Positions 16,632 to 26,821 of a stretch of DNA of 64,000 nucleotides are shown here, piece by piece. Position numbers and translations under genes: made by a program. The notes below the pieces were generated by a model. It searched no databases. It saw only the letters and a program-made list of their open reading frames with translations, and had not been told where the DNA came from. Source of the DNA: Bacteroidota bacterium (lineage in GTDB: Bacteria; Bacteroidota; Bacteroidia; Bacteroidales; SKPS01); assembly GCA_022709695.1 (NCBI GenBank), contig JAKLII010000003.1, forward strand, positions 370,081-434,080. Reading direction: 5' to 3'. Position 1 is the first letter of the stretch; every line of letters starts with the position of its first letter.

Positions 16632-18755
16632 TTAATAACTCTGCACCACCTGCCGGGTCACTTTTTCAACGCCGTTGATGCGCCGGATTTTCTTTATGAT
16701 CCACCCTATCTGCGGGTTATCTCTGGCTATAAGCTGGATGGTCCCTTTGAAACGCCCCTCAACGGCTTCGAATGTTGCAGAGCGCGTCATCACTTTCAGA
16801 TCCCCCGAAAGGACATCGGTAATGTCGCGGATGATACCGAGCCGGTCGCGCCCCGTCACGGCGAGAGCCACCTGGATCCCCCCACCTGCCGGCTCATGGG
16901 TCCAGCGGCTCGGGATGATCCGGTAGGGGTAACGGGTTTTCATCTCCGCGGCATTGGGGCAATGGATCCGGTGGATACGGATTCCTTTGCCCACCGTCAC
17001 AAACCCGAAAATTTCATCTCCAAAAACCGGGTTGCAGCATTTTGCCAACTGGTAATCGCGGGTGGGCATTTCATCGTTGATCATGAGCACCTCTTCCCCG
17101 GTGGTGAGCCAGCTGCGTCCTTCGAGCGGCGGGAGGATCTCCTTTCTTACCGGGTCTTCCTGTGAGGGTTCCTCTTTTGCCAGTGCATCCCTTAGCCTCG
17201 CGGTGGTGATTTTTTCCTCAGCGATCATCCGGTAAAATTCCCCGGCATCCCTGATCCTGAAGTGTTGCATCAGCCAGTTAACCTTTTCATCCAGCGACCC
17301 TGCCTTCCACTGCCTGAGTTTTCGCTCCAGCAGTTCCTTCCCCTGCATGATCCCGGCATCCTTGCGCTCCTGGAGGGCTTTGCGGATCCGGTTCCTGGCT
17401 TTGGACGAAATCACAATTTTAAGCCAGTCTTCCGACACATTGGGGGTTTTAGCCGTGAGCACTTCCACCTTATCACCGTTTGCCAGGGTATGTCTGATGG
17501 GCATCATCTTCCCGTTCACCACTGCCCCCTTGCACCTGAGGCCTACATCGCTGTGCACCTCGAAGGCAAAATCCAGGATGGTGGCGCCCTTCTTCAGCCT
17601 GACAAGGTCGCCACCGGGGGTTACGGTAAATATTTCACCGGAAACCGGGTTGTGCATTCCGCGGGCATCTGCTTCAACAGGTGCCTCAAGGAGTTTTCTG
17701 GCCCTGGCAAGCCATTCGCCGGCATCTTTTTTGGCCCCCTCCTTATAGCGCCAGTGGGCTGCCGGCCCCTCTTCTGCCTGCCGGTCCATCCGCAGGGTGC
17801 GGATCTGCACCTCGACCCACCGGCTGCCGGGCCCTTTTACGGTGGTGTGGAGCGATTCGTACCCACTGGGGCGGGGTACCGAAATCCAGTCGCGAAGCCT
17901 CTCGGGATCAGGTGGATACAGATCGGTTACCAATGAGTAGATCTCCCAGCACCGCCGTTTTTCGTCTCCCTCAGGAGCAGGGTCAATGATCCGGATGGCA
18001 AACACATCAAAAACCTCCTCCAGTCCCACCTGCTGTGTGCGCATCTTTCTCCAGATGGACGCAACCGATTTGATTCTGTACCGGATTTCAGGCGCAAATC
18101 CCTTTGCCCTGAGCCGTTCATTCAGGGGAGCAATGAAACGTTCGATGTACCTGTGCCGCTCCTGTTCAGTATCTGCGAGATCACGGGAGATTTTGCCGTA
18201 GATGTCCGGATGCTTCTGCAGCATCACAAAGTCTTCCATTTCCGATTTAATCCGGTACAGCCCTAACCGGTGTGTAAGGGGAAGGTACAGGTGCTCCAGA
18301 TCGGAGAGGAGTGCCTCCCTGAGGGAATCAGGGATGGTATCAAAATGACGGAGCTGCCAGATCCTGTGCCCCAGCACAGCCAGCAACGCCTGCATCTCTT
18401 CTGCCAGCAGGAGCAGCATTTTCATGAAATTTTCGCTCTGAAGATTGGCCCGGCGGGTGTTCAGTGCTTCCACAGCCCTGATCCCTCTTAGCAGCGTAAG
18501 TATATGCGGATCTGTTACTTTCAGATCTTTCTCCCCTGCACCAGGCATCAGGAAGAGCATAAGGGCTGCAGCTCCGTGCGGGCTCACACCGGTTTCGATC
18601 AATGCGGTAAGGGCCATCTGATGGATCCGTGCAGCCTCATCTCCCGATCCGGAGGCCTGCAGCTTGTCTGTTACCCTTTCGGGGAAATGATGCAGCCATG
18701 GCTCCTCTTCCGGGAAAAGCCGGATCAGGTGCTCATATGCTCCGGGATCATCCAT
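16632..18755 (-). CDS. RelA/SpoT family (p)ppGpp synthetase, RelA-like
   Basis: Synthesises the alarmone (p)ppGpp from GTP/GDP and ATP. About 707 residues: a degenerate N-terminal HD-type helical domain, the synthetase domain (IKSVASIWRKM, then GYESLHTTV and VEVQIRT), a TGS domain (VTPGGDLVRLKKGATILDFA), a zinc-finger-like CC motif (KCCNPVFGDE) and a C-terminal ACT domain (VTGRDRLGIIRDIT). The HD metal motif is absent: where active hydrolases read LADRxHNMRT this protein reads VLGHRIWQLRH. It should therefore make but not degrade (p)ppGpp. ATG at 18755 overlaps mazG by 8 nt; 18785 is possible. It is co-transcribed with mazG. Confidence 0.88.
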   Translation of the reverse strand: MDDPGAYEHLIRLFPEEEPWLHHFPERVTDKLQASGSGDEAARIHQMALTALIETGVSPHGAAALMLFLMPGAGEKDLKVTDPHILTLLRGIRAVEALNTRRANLQSENFMKMLLLLAEEMQALLAVLGHRIWQLRHFDTIPDSLREALLSDLEHLYLPLTHRLGLYRIKSEMEDFVMLQKHPDIYGKISRDLADTEQERHRYIERFIAPLNERLRAKGFAPEIRYRIKSVASIWRKMRTQQVGLEEVFDVFAIRIIDPAPEGDEKRRCWEIYSLVTDLYPPDPERLRDWISVPRPSGYESLHTTVKGPGSRWVEVQIRTLRMDRQAEEGPAAHWRYKEGAKKDAGEWLARARKLLEAPVEADARGMHNPVSGEIFTVTPGGDLVRLKKGATILDFAFEVHSDVGLRCKGAVVNGKMMPIRHTLANGDKVEVLTAKTPNVSEDWLKIVISSKARNRIRKALQERKDAGIMQGKELLERKLRQWKAGSLDEKVNWLMQHFRIRDAGEFYRMIAEEKITTARLRDALAKEEPSQEDPVRKEILPPLEGRSWLTTGEEVLMINDEMPTRDYQLAKCCNPVFGDEIFGFVTVGKGIRIHRIHCPNAAEMKTRYPYRIIPSRWTHEPAGGGIQVALAVTGRDRLGIIRDITDVLSGDLKVMTRSATFEAVEGRFKGTIQLIARDNPQIGWIIKKIRRINGVEKVTRQVVQSY

Positions 18756-19539
18756 CCTGCTGTGCTTCCGAGGCCTTGGCCTCATCCCACCAGAGGTCCA
18801 TCTCTGCCAGGGTCATGTCATGTAAATTCCGTCCATCCTGCAATGCCCTGTTTTCAAGATGTTTAAAACGCCGGATAAACTTACGGTTGGTTTTTTCCAG
18901 GGCATCTTCGGGGTTAATACCTATAAAACGGGAATAATTGATCAGGGCAAAGAGCAGGTCACCGAACTCCTCTTCGGCACGTGATCCCGGAACATCTCCT
19001 TTCTCAAGCTCCCGGGTCAGCTCATCAAGCTCTTCCAGAACTTTTTCGCGTACCTGGGAGGTCTTCTCCCAGTCGAATCCCACTCCGCGTGCTTTCTCCT
19101 GTATCCGGTAGGCTTTTACCATGGCCGGCAGCGACATGGGAACCCCTTCCAGCACACTCTTCTTCCCTTCACCCAGCTTGATCCTTTCCCAGTTGTTTTT
19201 CACCGTTTCAGCATCATTGGCTTCTACATTACCGTAAATATGCGGATGGCGGTGCACCAGTTTACTGTTGATGGAATCGATCACATCTGCAATGGAGAAT
19301 GCCCCTTTCTCCTCACCGATTCTGGCATAGAACACCACGTGCAGCAACAGGTCTCCCAGCTCCTTTTTTACCATATCAAGATCCCCCTCAAGGATCGCAT
19401 CGGAAAGCTCGTACACCTCCTCAATACTCAGGTACCTCAGCGATTCGAGGGTTTGCTCACGGTCCCACGGGCACTGTGAACGGAGATCGTTCATGATCCC
19501 AAGAAGTTTGTTAAAATTCTCCAGCGCTTTCTCGTGCAT
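18748..19539 (-). CDS. mazG: Nucleoside triphosphate pyrophosphohydrolase MazG
   Basis: Hydrolyses NTPs to NMP and PPi, a house-cleaning function that in E. coli also affects (p)ppGpp level. The protein has 263 residues with two MazG folds. The first shows CPWDREQT, EEVYE and ELGDLLLHVVFYARI (EExxE...ExxD metal site); the second shows EEFGDLLFALINYSR. ATG at 19539 is chosen because a -7 box lies 24 nt upstream at 19563-19570, inside the longer alternative frame. It heads a two-gene operon with the RelA-like synthetase, a functionally sensible pair. Confidence 0.92.
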   Translation of the reverse strand: MHEKALENFNKLLGIMNDLRSQCPWDREQTLESLRYLSIEEVYELSDAILEGDLDMVKKELGDLLLHVVFYARIGEEKGAFSIADVIDSINSKLVHRHPHIYGNVEANDAETVKNNWERIKLGEGKKSVLEGVPMSLPAMVKAYRIQEKARGVGFDWEKTSQVREKVLEELDELTRELEKGDVPGSRAEEEFGDLLFALINYSRFIGINPEDALEKTNRKFIRRFKHLENRALQDGRNLHDMTLAEMDLWWDEAKASEAQQDG

Positions 19540-19562
19540 AGTTCTCTGTTTTTTACAGGCTG

Positions 19563-19570
19563 CAAAGGTA
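19563..19570 (-). promoter_or_regulatory. -7 promoter box of the mazG operon
   Basis: TACCTTTG on the minus strand, followed by CAGCC. It fixes the mazG start at 19539. On the plus strand the near-match TAATTTCG (19606-19613) probably serves the divergent thioredoxin-like gene. Confidence 0.7.
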
Positions 19571-19632
19571 CACAATCAAAAGCGCTCCCTGTCGCTGAAA
19601 AGGTGTAATTTCGCTTCGTGAGACTAACAGCT

Positions 19633-20841
19633 ATGGATCGTACCCTGACAAAGCCTGCCAGCAGGCTGCTTTTATATTGCCTGGTAACCCTTTTTACCGT
19701 GCTGCATTACAGTTGCCGCAGACAGGGCGATGATGCCGGTGCCTCCGTCTGGTTGAAAGTAAAAGGCAGCAATGGTGAAACCATCTGGTTGCACAGGATC
19801 ACCCTTGAGGAACCCGTGGTGGTGGACAGTGCCCGGCTGGACCGTCAGGGAGAGGCGAGGTTCAGCATTACCACCGGTGATTTTGATTTTTTCCTGCTGA
19901 AAATGGGTCAGGCCCGGCCAATCCTGCTATCGGTGGAGGCAGGTGAACAGATTGAGATTTACACTTCTGCAAGTCGATTTGGCGAGGAGTACGATGTCCA
20001 GGGATCAGGTGCATCATCGCTGTTAAAGGAGCTGGATGCCCGCAAATCTCTGCTGCGATACCAGCTTGATTCACTGGGGAATACCTGGAACAGGGTTGAA
20101 TATGCCGATGATAAGCTGGAACAGAAAAGGATTCTGGACAGTATGGCAGATGTGTTTCAGACTGCACATAAAAACTGGCTGTCCGATTTTATCGGACGAT
20201 ATCCGGAGTCTCCGGCCTCGATTCTTGCACTCTACCAGATTGCAGGCCCCTCAGGGCCGGTATTTACCCTGCAAAATGATTCATCCCTGTTCTTTGGACT
20301 TGGAAAAACCCTGCTGGCCCGGTATCCAGGAAATATCCATGTGAAGGATCTCGTAAAGCGAAACGAAGTATACAGGGAAGAGGTCGCTGCCTGGAGATTG
20401 CGTGAACAGTTGCTTGAACCCGGAAAAGATGCTCCGCCGGCAGACCTCATTACTACTTCCGGAGAGAAGCTGTCACTCTCTTCACAGCAGGGGAACATCG
20501 TTCTGCTCTATTTCTGGGATGCCCGTAAAAAAGAGTGCTGGGACATCAACCTGCAACTTGCCGGATTATACAAACTTTACAACAACCAGGGGTTCAGGAT
20601 CTGGGGGATCTATACCGGCGAAGACAAACAGTTGCTGTATAATGCCATTCAGATCGACCGGCTCCCCTGGACCCACCTTTTTGCCACCAGCGGAGTGGTG
20701 AAGACCTACAATGCAGACCCGGTTCCTTCAATGACCCTGGTGGGGCGAGATGGGAAGATACTGCTAAGAAATTTCACCGTACAGCAGCTTTCCGGCCGGT
20801 TACCCTACCTGCTGCAGCAAACACAGCCTAACGTGAATTAA
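19633..20841 (+). CDS. Thioredoxin-like lipoprotein lacking the CxxC pair
   Basis: About 402 residues. A hydrophobic N-terminus ends in a lipobox-like HYSC (Cys about residue 28), so it is probably a lipoprotein. The middle resembles the DUF4369-type N-domain of Bacteroidota TlpA-like proteins, and the C-terminal 140 residues form a thioredoxin-like fold (NIVLLYFWDARKKECWD, then the cis-Pro region DPVPSMTLV). In active TlpA proteins the motif is WCxxC; here the first Cys is Lys (KKEC), so thiol-disulfide exchange is unlikely. ATG at 19633 is preferred to GTG at 19618, which falls at the predicted transcription start. The next gene starts 7 nt later. Confidence 0.8.
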   Translation: MDRTLTKPASRLLLYCLVTLFTVLHYSCRRQGDDAGASVWLKVKGSNGETIWLHRITLEEPVVVDSARLDRQGEARFSITTGDFDFFLLKMGQARPILLSVEAGEQIEIYTSASRFGEEYDVQGSGASSLLKELDARKSLLRYQLDSLGNTWNRVEYADDKLEQKRILDSMADVFQTAHKNWLSDFIGRYPESPASILALYQIAGPSGPVFTLQNDSSLFFGLGKTLLARYPGNIHVKDLVKRNEVYREEVAAWRLREQLLEPGKDAPPADLITTSGEKLSLSSQQGNIVLLYFWDARKKECWDINLQLAGLYKLYNNQGFRIWGIYTGEDKQLLYNAIQIDRLPWTHLFATSGVVKTYNADPVPSMTLVGRDGKILLRNFTVQQLSGRLPYLLQQTQPNVN

Positions 20842-20848
20842 CGCCCCG

Positions 20849-23800
20849 ATGCTCATTCAGGATACAACCCTTTCAAAGCAACAACCTGCCACAGGCCTTT
20901 TCAGGTCGTTTATAACAGTGCCGGTGCTGACATTCCTCCTTTTCTTTTCTTTGCTGAAGTCCGGAGCACAACCCGTTGCACAACATCATATTACTGCAGA
21001 GCTGGATGATATCAGGCATGCCATTTCAGCTTCCGATTCCCTTATTTACCTGAATACCACACGGGATACCCTGTACAGGATCCGGTTCAGCCTGTATCCG
21101 AATGTGCTCCAACCCGGTTCAATTCTCGACCGGCAACTGCTCCGCCAGGGCAATACTACCCTTGCCCATGCACCCATTGAACAGCAGGGAGCCATTACCG
21201 GTTTGATATTCAGGTCGGAAGGCAGGGCACTGAGGTGGGAGTACGACCCGTTCGATACAGGGTTGTGTGAAGTACAACTCCTTAAGCCTCTGCCTCCGGG
21301 CGGTTCTGTTACCTTCCTGATCTTTTTCAGGGTGGCCATTCCCGAAAAATCATCAGGGATGATGGGACATGGTTCGCAATCCTATTTTTTATCGGAATGG
21401 TTCCCCAAACCGCTCATCCGTGATACCGGCGGCGTGAAGATGAATCCCATGTACCTCGATGGAGCAGCCCGCAGCCCGGAAAGCAGTTTCAGGGTAACCA
21501 TCACCCTGCCAAAGAACTATGTGGTGGCTGCCTCCGGCATTTTGGCCGGGGATCCGGAGGAGGAGAAATGGCTAGCCAACCTCGAAGAGAAAACCCGGAA
21601 GATGAACCGGTGGGGCAGAAAGGAGCAGGCTGCATTTCCTGTTTCTGCCCAAAAAACAAAAACACTGACATACACCCTTCTTCAGGCGGAAGACTTTGCT
21701 TTCTGCGCCGACAAACGGTTCTTCTATCTGTACGATACCCTCCATGACGGACATTCGGGAAAGGTAATATCCCTCCATTTGCTCTTCACCTCTTTTGAAG
21801 CATCCCAATGGAGCAGATCCACCCTGTTTATTAAGGATGCCCTCCGTTATATGACAGATAAGGCGGGAGCATATCCCTATCCACAGCTTACCCTGGTACA
21901 AACCCCATGGGAAAACGGAGGCTCCTCGCACCCCGGGCTGATCAGGCTTGGGTCCTTCATGAGTGAACAGCTTCTGCAGGAGGAGATCATCCGGCAGATC
22001 GCATCCCAGTGGTTCGGTACTTCCCTGTCACTCGACAGAAATGATGACTACTGGTTTCACAAGGGACTGTCAGGGTATTATGCTGCCAGGTTTCTGAGAG
22101 ACCGGCACCGTGATACCCTCTTCATGCAGGGGCTGCTCCTCGACACCCTGGTCCGGATAAATGTTGCAGGGCTGAAAAGCCACCCCTGGTCCCGGCTCGA
22201 TTATTTCAGATTTGCCTGGCTGCTGGATGAGGAATTGCAGCCCACCTCAACTCCGGCAGATGGATTAACCCGGAAGAACTTCGTGGCGGTGGGGCAACTC
22301 AGGAGTGCCATGACATTTAATACCCTGGCAGGTTTGATGGGAGAGGAGGCTTTCGACGGGATGATGAGAGGATTTTATGCGGAATGGCAGGGGAAATTTC
22401 CGGAATATCTGGATTTTATAAACTATGTGGAGCGCTCTTCCGGCCGTGGGGCTCTGCTGCAGTCGCTGCTGGTGGAATCGGCATTGCCCGATTTTGCCGT
22501 GAGCGGATGTAAAAAAACAGCCGAAGGGTACCAGATCACCCTAAAGAACCGCAGCAGATCAAAAACGCCTTATCCGGTCACCCTGAGTTACCCGGGGTAC
22601 ACGCAAACCCAATGGATTCCGGGGCATGAGGGAACCTACCGGCTGGCGGTAGCGGATACAGGGCATTCCCTCCGGAAGATCACCATCGACCGTGATTATC
22701 AGATCCCTGAACTGCACCGTTCGGATAATACCATCCGTACTACCGGTTTCCTGAGACGTATTGAGAAGCCACGGCTGACGCTGGGAGCTGCACTCCCCGA
22801 TATGGATCACACCCGGATCAACTACTTTCCGGTTGTCGGGTGGAATGCTGCCAATGGGGCAATGGCCGGGTTGGCGCTCTATTCCAATCCCCTGATCCGT
22901 CCTGCTACCGAGTATCTGGTGATGCCCATGTTCGGATTTTTAAACCGGCAGCCCGCAGGAATCGTGCGGATTCAGCATGCCTTCCGTATCAATGAAGGCC
23001 CTGTCAGCAGGGTTGAAGCTGCGTTCGAAGCCAAAAGGTTCGGACTGCTGAACCAACCCTCTGTCACTTACTACCAGCGATTCGCCCCTTCGGTCATGCT
23101 GCAGATCCGGAAACGGAATCCCCTGGATCCGGCAAGGCACCGCTGGATGATTCGCTCCCTGTGGTTTTCCCGCGGGGAACCCTCTCTTGTCGATTCTGCC
23201 GAAAATATCTGGCGAACCGATCATCAAAGCCGGTGGTACGTGAATGAAATCTCATGGCGGTACCGGAATACCGATCCGGGTTTGCCCTTCCGGTCGGCTG
23301 TATCGCTGCAGCAGTCGGAAGGATTGATTCGTGCTTTTGGGGAAGCGACCATGAAATTCCCCTACCGGAAGGGAAACAAGGGGTTTTCTGTACGCTCCTT
23401 TGCCGGAATGGTAGTGATGAAACCCTCCGGTGAGCTCCCCTGGGACTATCGCTTTTCCACGGCCGGGGTGGCTATGCAAACACGCACTTACTTTCGCCCG
23501 CATGACCCTCTGTTCGACCAGCTGTATCTGGGCAGAAACAATGCTGAAGGGATTCTCCGCCAACATTTTTACCCGTATGAGGGGGGCTTTAAGCGGGCTA
23601 CTACGGTAGGCAATACGGAGCGATGGATGTGGACGGTGAATTTGAGCACGGCATTCCCCGGCAGAATTCCTGCTGAACTGTGGCTCGATGCGGGAATCTT
23701 CGCCGACGACTCACAGGATGAATTTTTCAAAGGGGTCTTCCTCTTCAGCTCCGGAGTAAAGCTGATTCTGGTTCGTGACGTGGCAGAAATCTGTTTCCCG

Positions 23801-23941
23801 TTCACTTTCTTTGAGTCGGAAGCGATCCGTGAACGGGAGAAGCTGAATAACATCAACCCCTCATACCTGCAAACCATCCGCTTTGTGCTGAATTTGCCGG
23901 TATTAAACCCCCTTCTGCTGCCCGGTAGGGTCAGGCTTTGA
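20849..23941 (+). CDS. M1-peptidase-like surface protein with all zinc ligands lost
   Basis: The protein has 1030 residues with an N-terminal hydrophobic segment (about 24-42, signal or anchor). The region to about 520 follows the M1 aminopeptidase fold: a beta-rich N-domain, WENGGSSHPGLI in place of the GxMEN exopeptidase loop, then RQIASQWFG and WFHKG in place of HExxH(x18)E. The three zinc ligands are R382, S386 and K405 and the catalytic Glu is Q383, at exactly the M1 spacing. The C-terminal half (about 620-1030) is rich in alternating aromatic and polar strands and ends in a strand, as in outer-membrane barrels; I infer a barrel or surface domain. It is coupled to the upstream lipoprotein gene (7-nt gap). 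Probably a binding protein; function unknown. Confidence 0.75.
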   Translation: MLIQDTTLSKQQPATGLFRSFITVPVLTFLLFFSLLKSGAQPVAQHHITAELDDIRHAISASDSLIYLNTTRDTLYRIRFSLYPNVLQPGSILDRQLLRQGNTTLAHAPIEQQGAITGLIFRSEGRALRWEYDPFDTGLCEVQLLKPLPPGGSVTFLIFFRVAIPEKSSGMMGHGSQSYFLSEWFPKPLIRDTGGVKMNPMYLDGAARSPESSFRVTITLPKNYVVAASGILAGDPEEEKWLANLEEKTRKMNRWGRKEQAAFPVSAQKTKTLTYTLLQAEDFAFCADKRFFYLYDTLHDGHSGKVISLHLLFTSFEASQWSRSTLFIKDALRYMTDKAGAYPYPQLTLVQTPWENGGSSHPGLIRLGSFMSEQLLQEEIIRQIASQWFGTSLSLDRNDDYWFHKGLSGYYAARFLRDRHRDTLFMQGLLLDTLVRINVAGLKSHPWSRLDYFRFAWLLDEELQPTSTPADGLTRKNFVAVGQLRSAMTFNTLAGLMGEEAFDGMMRGFYAEWQGKFPEYLDFINYVERSSGRGALLQSLLVESALPDFAVSGCKKTAEGYQITLKNRSRSKTPYPVTLSYPGYTQTQWIPGHEGTYRLAVADTGHSLRKITIDRDYQIPELHRSDNTIRTTGFLRRIEKPRLTLGAALPDMDHTRINYFPVVGWNAANGAMAGLALYSNPLIRPATEYLVMPMFGFLNRQPAGIVRIQHAFRINEGPVSRVEAAFEAKRFGLLNQPSVTYYQRFAPSVMLQIRKRNPLDPARHRWMIRSLWFSRGEPSLVDSAENIWRTDHQSRWYVNEISWRYRNTDPGLPFRSAVSLQQSEGLIRAFGEATMKFPYRKGNKGFSVRSFAGMVVMKPSGELPWDYRFSTAGVAMQTRTYFRPHDPLFDQLYLGRNNAEGILRQHFYPYEGGFKRATTVGNTERWMWTVNLSTAFPGRIPAELWLDAGIFADDSQDEFFKGVFLFSSGVKLILVRDVAEICFPFTFFESEAIREREKLNNINPSYLQTIRFVLNLPVLNPLLLPGRVRL

Positions 23942-23950
23942 TTTTTTTTA

Positions 23951-23958
23951 TATGTTTG
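23951..23958 (+). promoter_or_regulatory. Possible -7 promoter box of lpxH
   Basis: TATGTTTG matches TAnnTTTG, but it overlaps the ATG at 23952. If used, translation must begin downstream, for example at TTG 23985. Confidence 0.45.
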
Positions 23959-24734
23959 CCTGTGTAACCTCTCAACCAACGCAATTGGAGACCCGTACAA
24001 AAACCTACTTTGCTTCAGATTTCCACCTGGGCGTGCCCTCCGGCAGGGAGAGTCTGGAACGGGAAAAGGCTGTGGTAGCCTGGCTCGAATCAGTCAGAAC
24101 TGATGCCAGGGCCATCTACCTGCTGGGAGATGTGTTCGATTACTGGTTCGAATACCGGAGTGTTGTGGCCAAAGGGCATGTAAGACTGCTGGGGAAAATC
24201 GCAGAGCTTGCGGATGAAGGTATTGAAATCCACTTTTTTACAGGGAATCACGACATGTGGACTTTTGGCTATCTGGAGGAGGAACTCGGGATCAGGGTGC
24301 ATAAAGGACCTGTAACCCATACCATCGGCAGCAAGGTTTTTTTTATTGGTCACGGCGATGGACTGGGGCCGGATGACAAGGGGTACAAACTGATGAAGTG
24401 GATGTTTTCGGTACCGCTGTTCCAGTGGTTGTTCGCACGCCTGCATCCCAACCTGAGTTTTTATCTGGCCAGAAGTTTTTCAGCGAAAAGCCGGAAAGCC
24501 AATTCATACCGGAAAGATGTTTTTCTGGGAGAAGACAAGGAATTTCTCATCCTTTTCATCAAGGATTACCTGAAAAGCAACCACGCTGATTATTTTATCT
24601 TTGGCCACAGGCATATTACTCTGGATCATCAGGTGGGCAATAGCCGGTATATCAATGTAGGTGAATGGATCAACACCCGGAGTTACGCGGTGTTTGACGG
24701 CAAGGACCTGACGTTAAAGTATTGGAAGCCCTGA
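23952..24734 (+). CDS. lpxH: UDP-2,3-diacylglucosamine pyrophosphatase
   Basis: Cleaves UDP-2,3-diacylglucosamine to lipid X in lipid A synthesis, at the inner face of the cytoplasmic membrane. The protein has up to 260 residues and carries the calcineurin-like metal motifs ASDFHLG, LLGDVFDYW, FTGNHDMW, FIGHGDG and FGHRH. The ATG start gives about 16 extra residues before the usual TYFASDFHLG. With the promoter box overlapping this ATG, TTG at 23985 is an alternative start; transcription from the upstream gene would allow the ATG. Confidence 0.9.
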   Translation: MFACVTSQPTQLETRTKTYFASDFHLGVPSGRESLEREKAVVAWLESVRTDARAIYLLGDVFDYWFEYRSVVAKGHVRLLGKIAELADEGIEIHFFTGNHDMWTFGYLEEELGIRVHKGPVTHTIGSKVFFIGHGDGLGPDDKGYKLMKWMFSVPLFQWLFARLHPNLSFYLARSFSAKSRKANSYRKDVFLGEDKEFLILFIKDYLKSNHADYFIFGHRHITLDHQVGNSRYINVGEWINTRSYAVFDGKDLTLKYWKP

Positions 24735-24798
24735 TAAGCCTTTTTCAGCCCGGTATTTTCCGGCAGATATCCTGAAATATTTTTTCTACCTGAAACAA

Positions 24799-24832
24799 GA
24801 AGCGGGAAACCCTTTCCGGAATTTCCCGCTTC
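24799..24832. terminator. Stem-loop between convergent lpxH and gapA
   Basis: GAAGCGGGAAA (24799-24809) and TTTCCCGCTTC (24822-24832) form a perfect 11-bp stem with a 12-nt loop. On the minus strand TTGTTTC follows, so it probably terminates gapA and may serve both directions. Confidence 0.7.
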
Positions 24833-24851
24833 AGAAGAGTGTCTGTAACGA

Positions 24852-25874
<1,023 letters not shown>

Positions 25875-25891
25875 TTAAAGTTTTCAGGGTG

Positions 25892-25899
25892 CAAAAGTA
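25892..25899 (-). promoter_or_regulatory. -7 promoter box of gapA
   Basis: TACTTTTG on the minus strand, an exact TAnnTTTG match, 36 nt before the gapA ATG. Confidence 0.65.
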
Positions 25900-25958
25900 A
25901 CGGTTTTCGGTGAATAAACAGTAACCCCCTGCCTAAGGTTCAATTGAAAATCCGGGTT

Positions 25959-26816
25959 TCAGTTCAGGAATTCCCCAATGGATACCGGTGTAAAATGCCG
26001 GTTTTCGAACACACACAACGATTTTACACCCAGTTCTTCCAGCATGGCCATCGTTTGTGGATAATACCCGCTGATTTCGGAAGGTTTGTGTGCATCGCTG
26101 CTCAGGATCAGGGGGATGTCGAGTTCGACGCAACGTCGGATGAGTGCCGGAGAGGGGTAGGTTGTATGATGCCTCCCTTTGTAAAGTCCCCGGGTGTTCA
26201 CCTCCACCACTACCTGATGTGCCTTTACCAGTTCCAGTAGTTCATTCTGCAGGGCAACAATCCAGGGTTCATCCTCCTGAAACACCCTCCCTTTGTTGTG
26301 CATGGTGATTTTATCGAAATGCCCCAGTACATCAGGCTTTTCGTTCACTACCATCTCCATCTGCTGGTGGTAGAATGCTGATACAGCTTTTTTGACATCG
26401 TTGCCAAATAAATCTGTAAGGCCGGAGAAGTACTCCTGTTCCACCGATCCGTCGATAAACCAGAGGGCATTACCCGTTTCTGGCCTTACCAGGTGAACTG
26501 ATCCGATCAGATAATCGGTATCGTACTCCTCCCTCAGTTGTTTAAACGGATAACTGATGCCGGGGATATAATCGGCTTCGAGTCCTCTGAACACTTTCAG
26601 GGTGGTGTGGTAGATATTCCTGAGTGGCTCAGTGATGGCCAGATAGGCATCACTTTCGGCACTCGCCAGGCTCCATGGATTCTCGAAAGGGACCGGGGCA
26701 TGATCGCTGAATCCCAGATGGGTGAAGCCTTCGGCGAGAGCTTCTTCCACAAAATCCTCAGGCGATCCGGAGCCGTCGCTGAAGTGAGTATGAAGGTGAA
26801 AACAGGTTTTGTACAT
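25959..26816 (-). CDS. PHP-domain phosphatase (histidinol-phosphatase type)
   Basis: Metal-dependent phosphoesterase of the PHP superfamily, similar to HisK-type histidinol phosphatases. The protein has 285 residues: N-terminal HLHTHFSDG (first metal motif), GFSDHAPV, GLEADYIPG, LIGSVHLV, LGHFDKITMHN and a C-terminal SSDAHKPSEI. No other his genes are nearby, so a role in histidine synthesis is only one possibility. ATG at 26816 is preferred because a -7 box lies at 26822-26829; the longer frame upstream runs through the promoter. The predicted transcription start nearly coincides with the ATG, so the mRNA may be leaderless. Confidence 0.82.
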   Translation of the reverse strand: MYKTCFHLHTHFSDGSGSPEDFVEEALAEGFTHLGFSDHAPVPFENPWSLASAESDAYLAITEPLRNIYHTTLKVFRGLEADYIPGISYPFKQLREEYDTDYLIGSVHLVRPETGNALWFIDGSVEQEYFSGLTDLFGNDVKKAVSAFYHQQMEMVVNEKPDVLGHFDKITMHNKGRVFQEDEPWIVALQNELLELVKAHQVVVEVNTRGLYKGRHHTTYPSPALIRRCVELDIPLILSSDAHKPSEISGYYPQTMAMLEELGVKSLCVFENRHFTPVSIGEFLN

Positions 26817-26821
26817 CGCTG

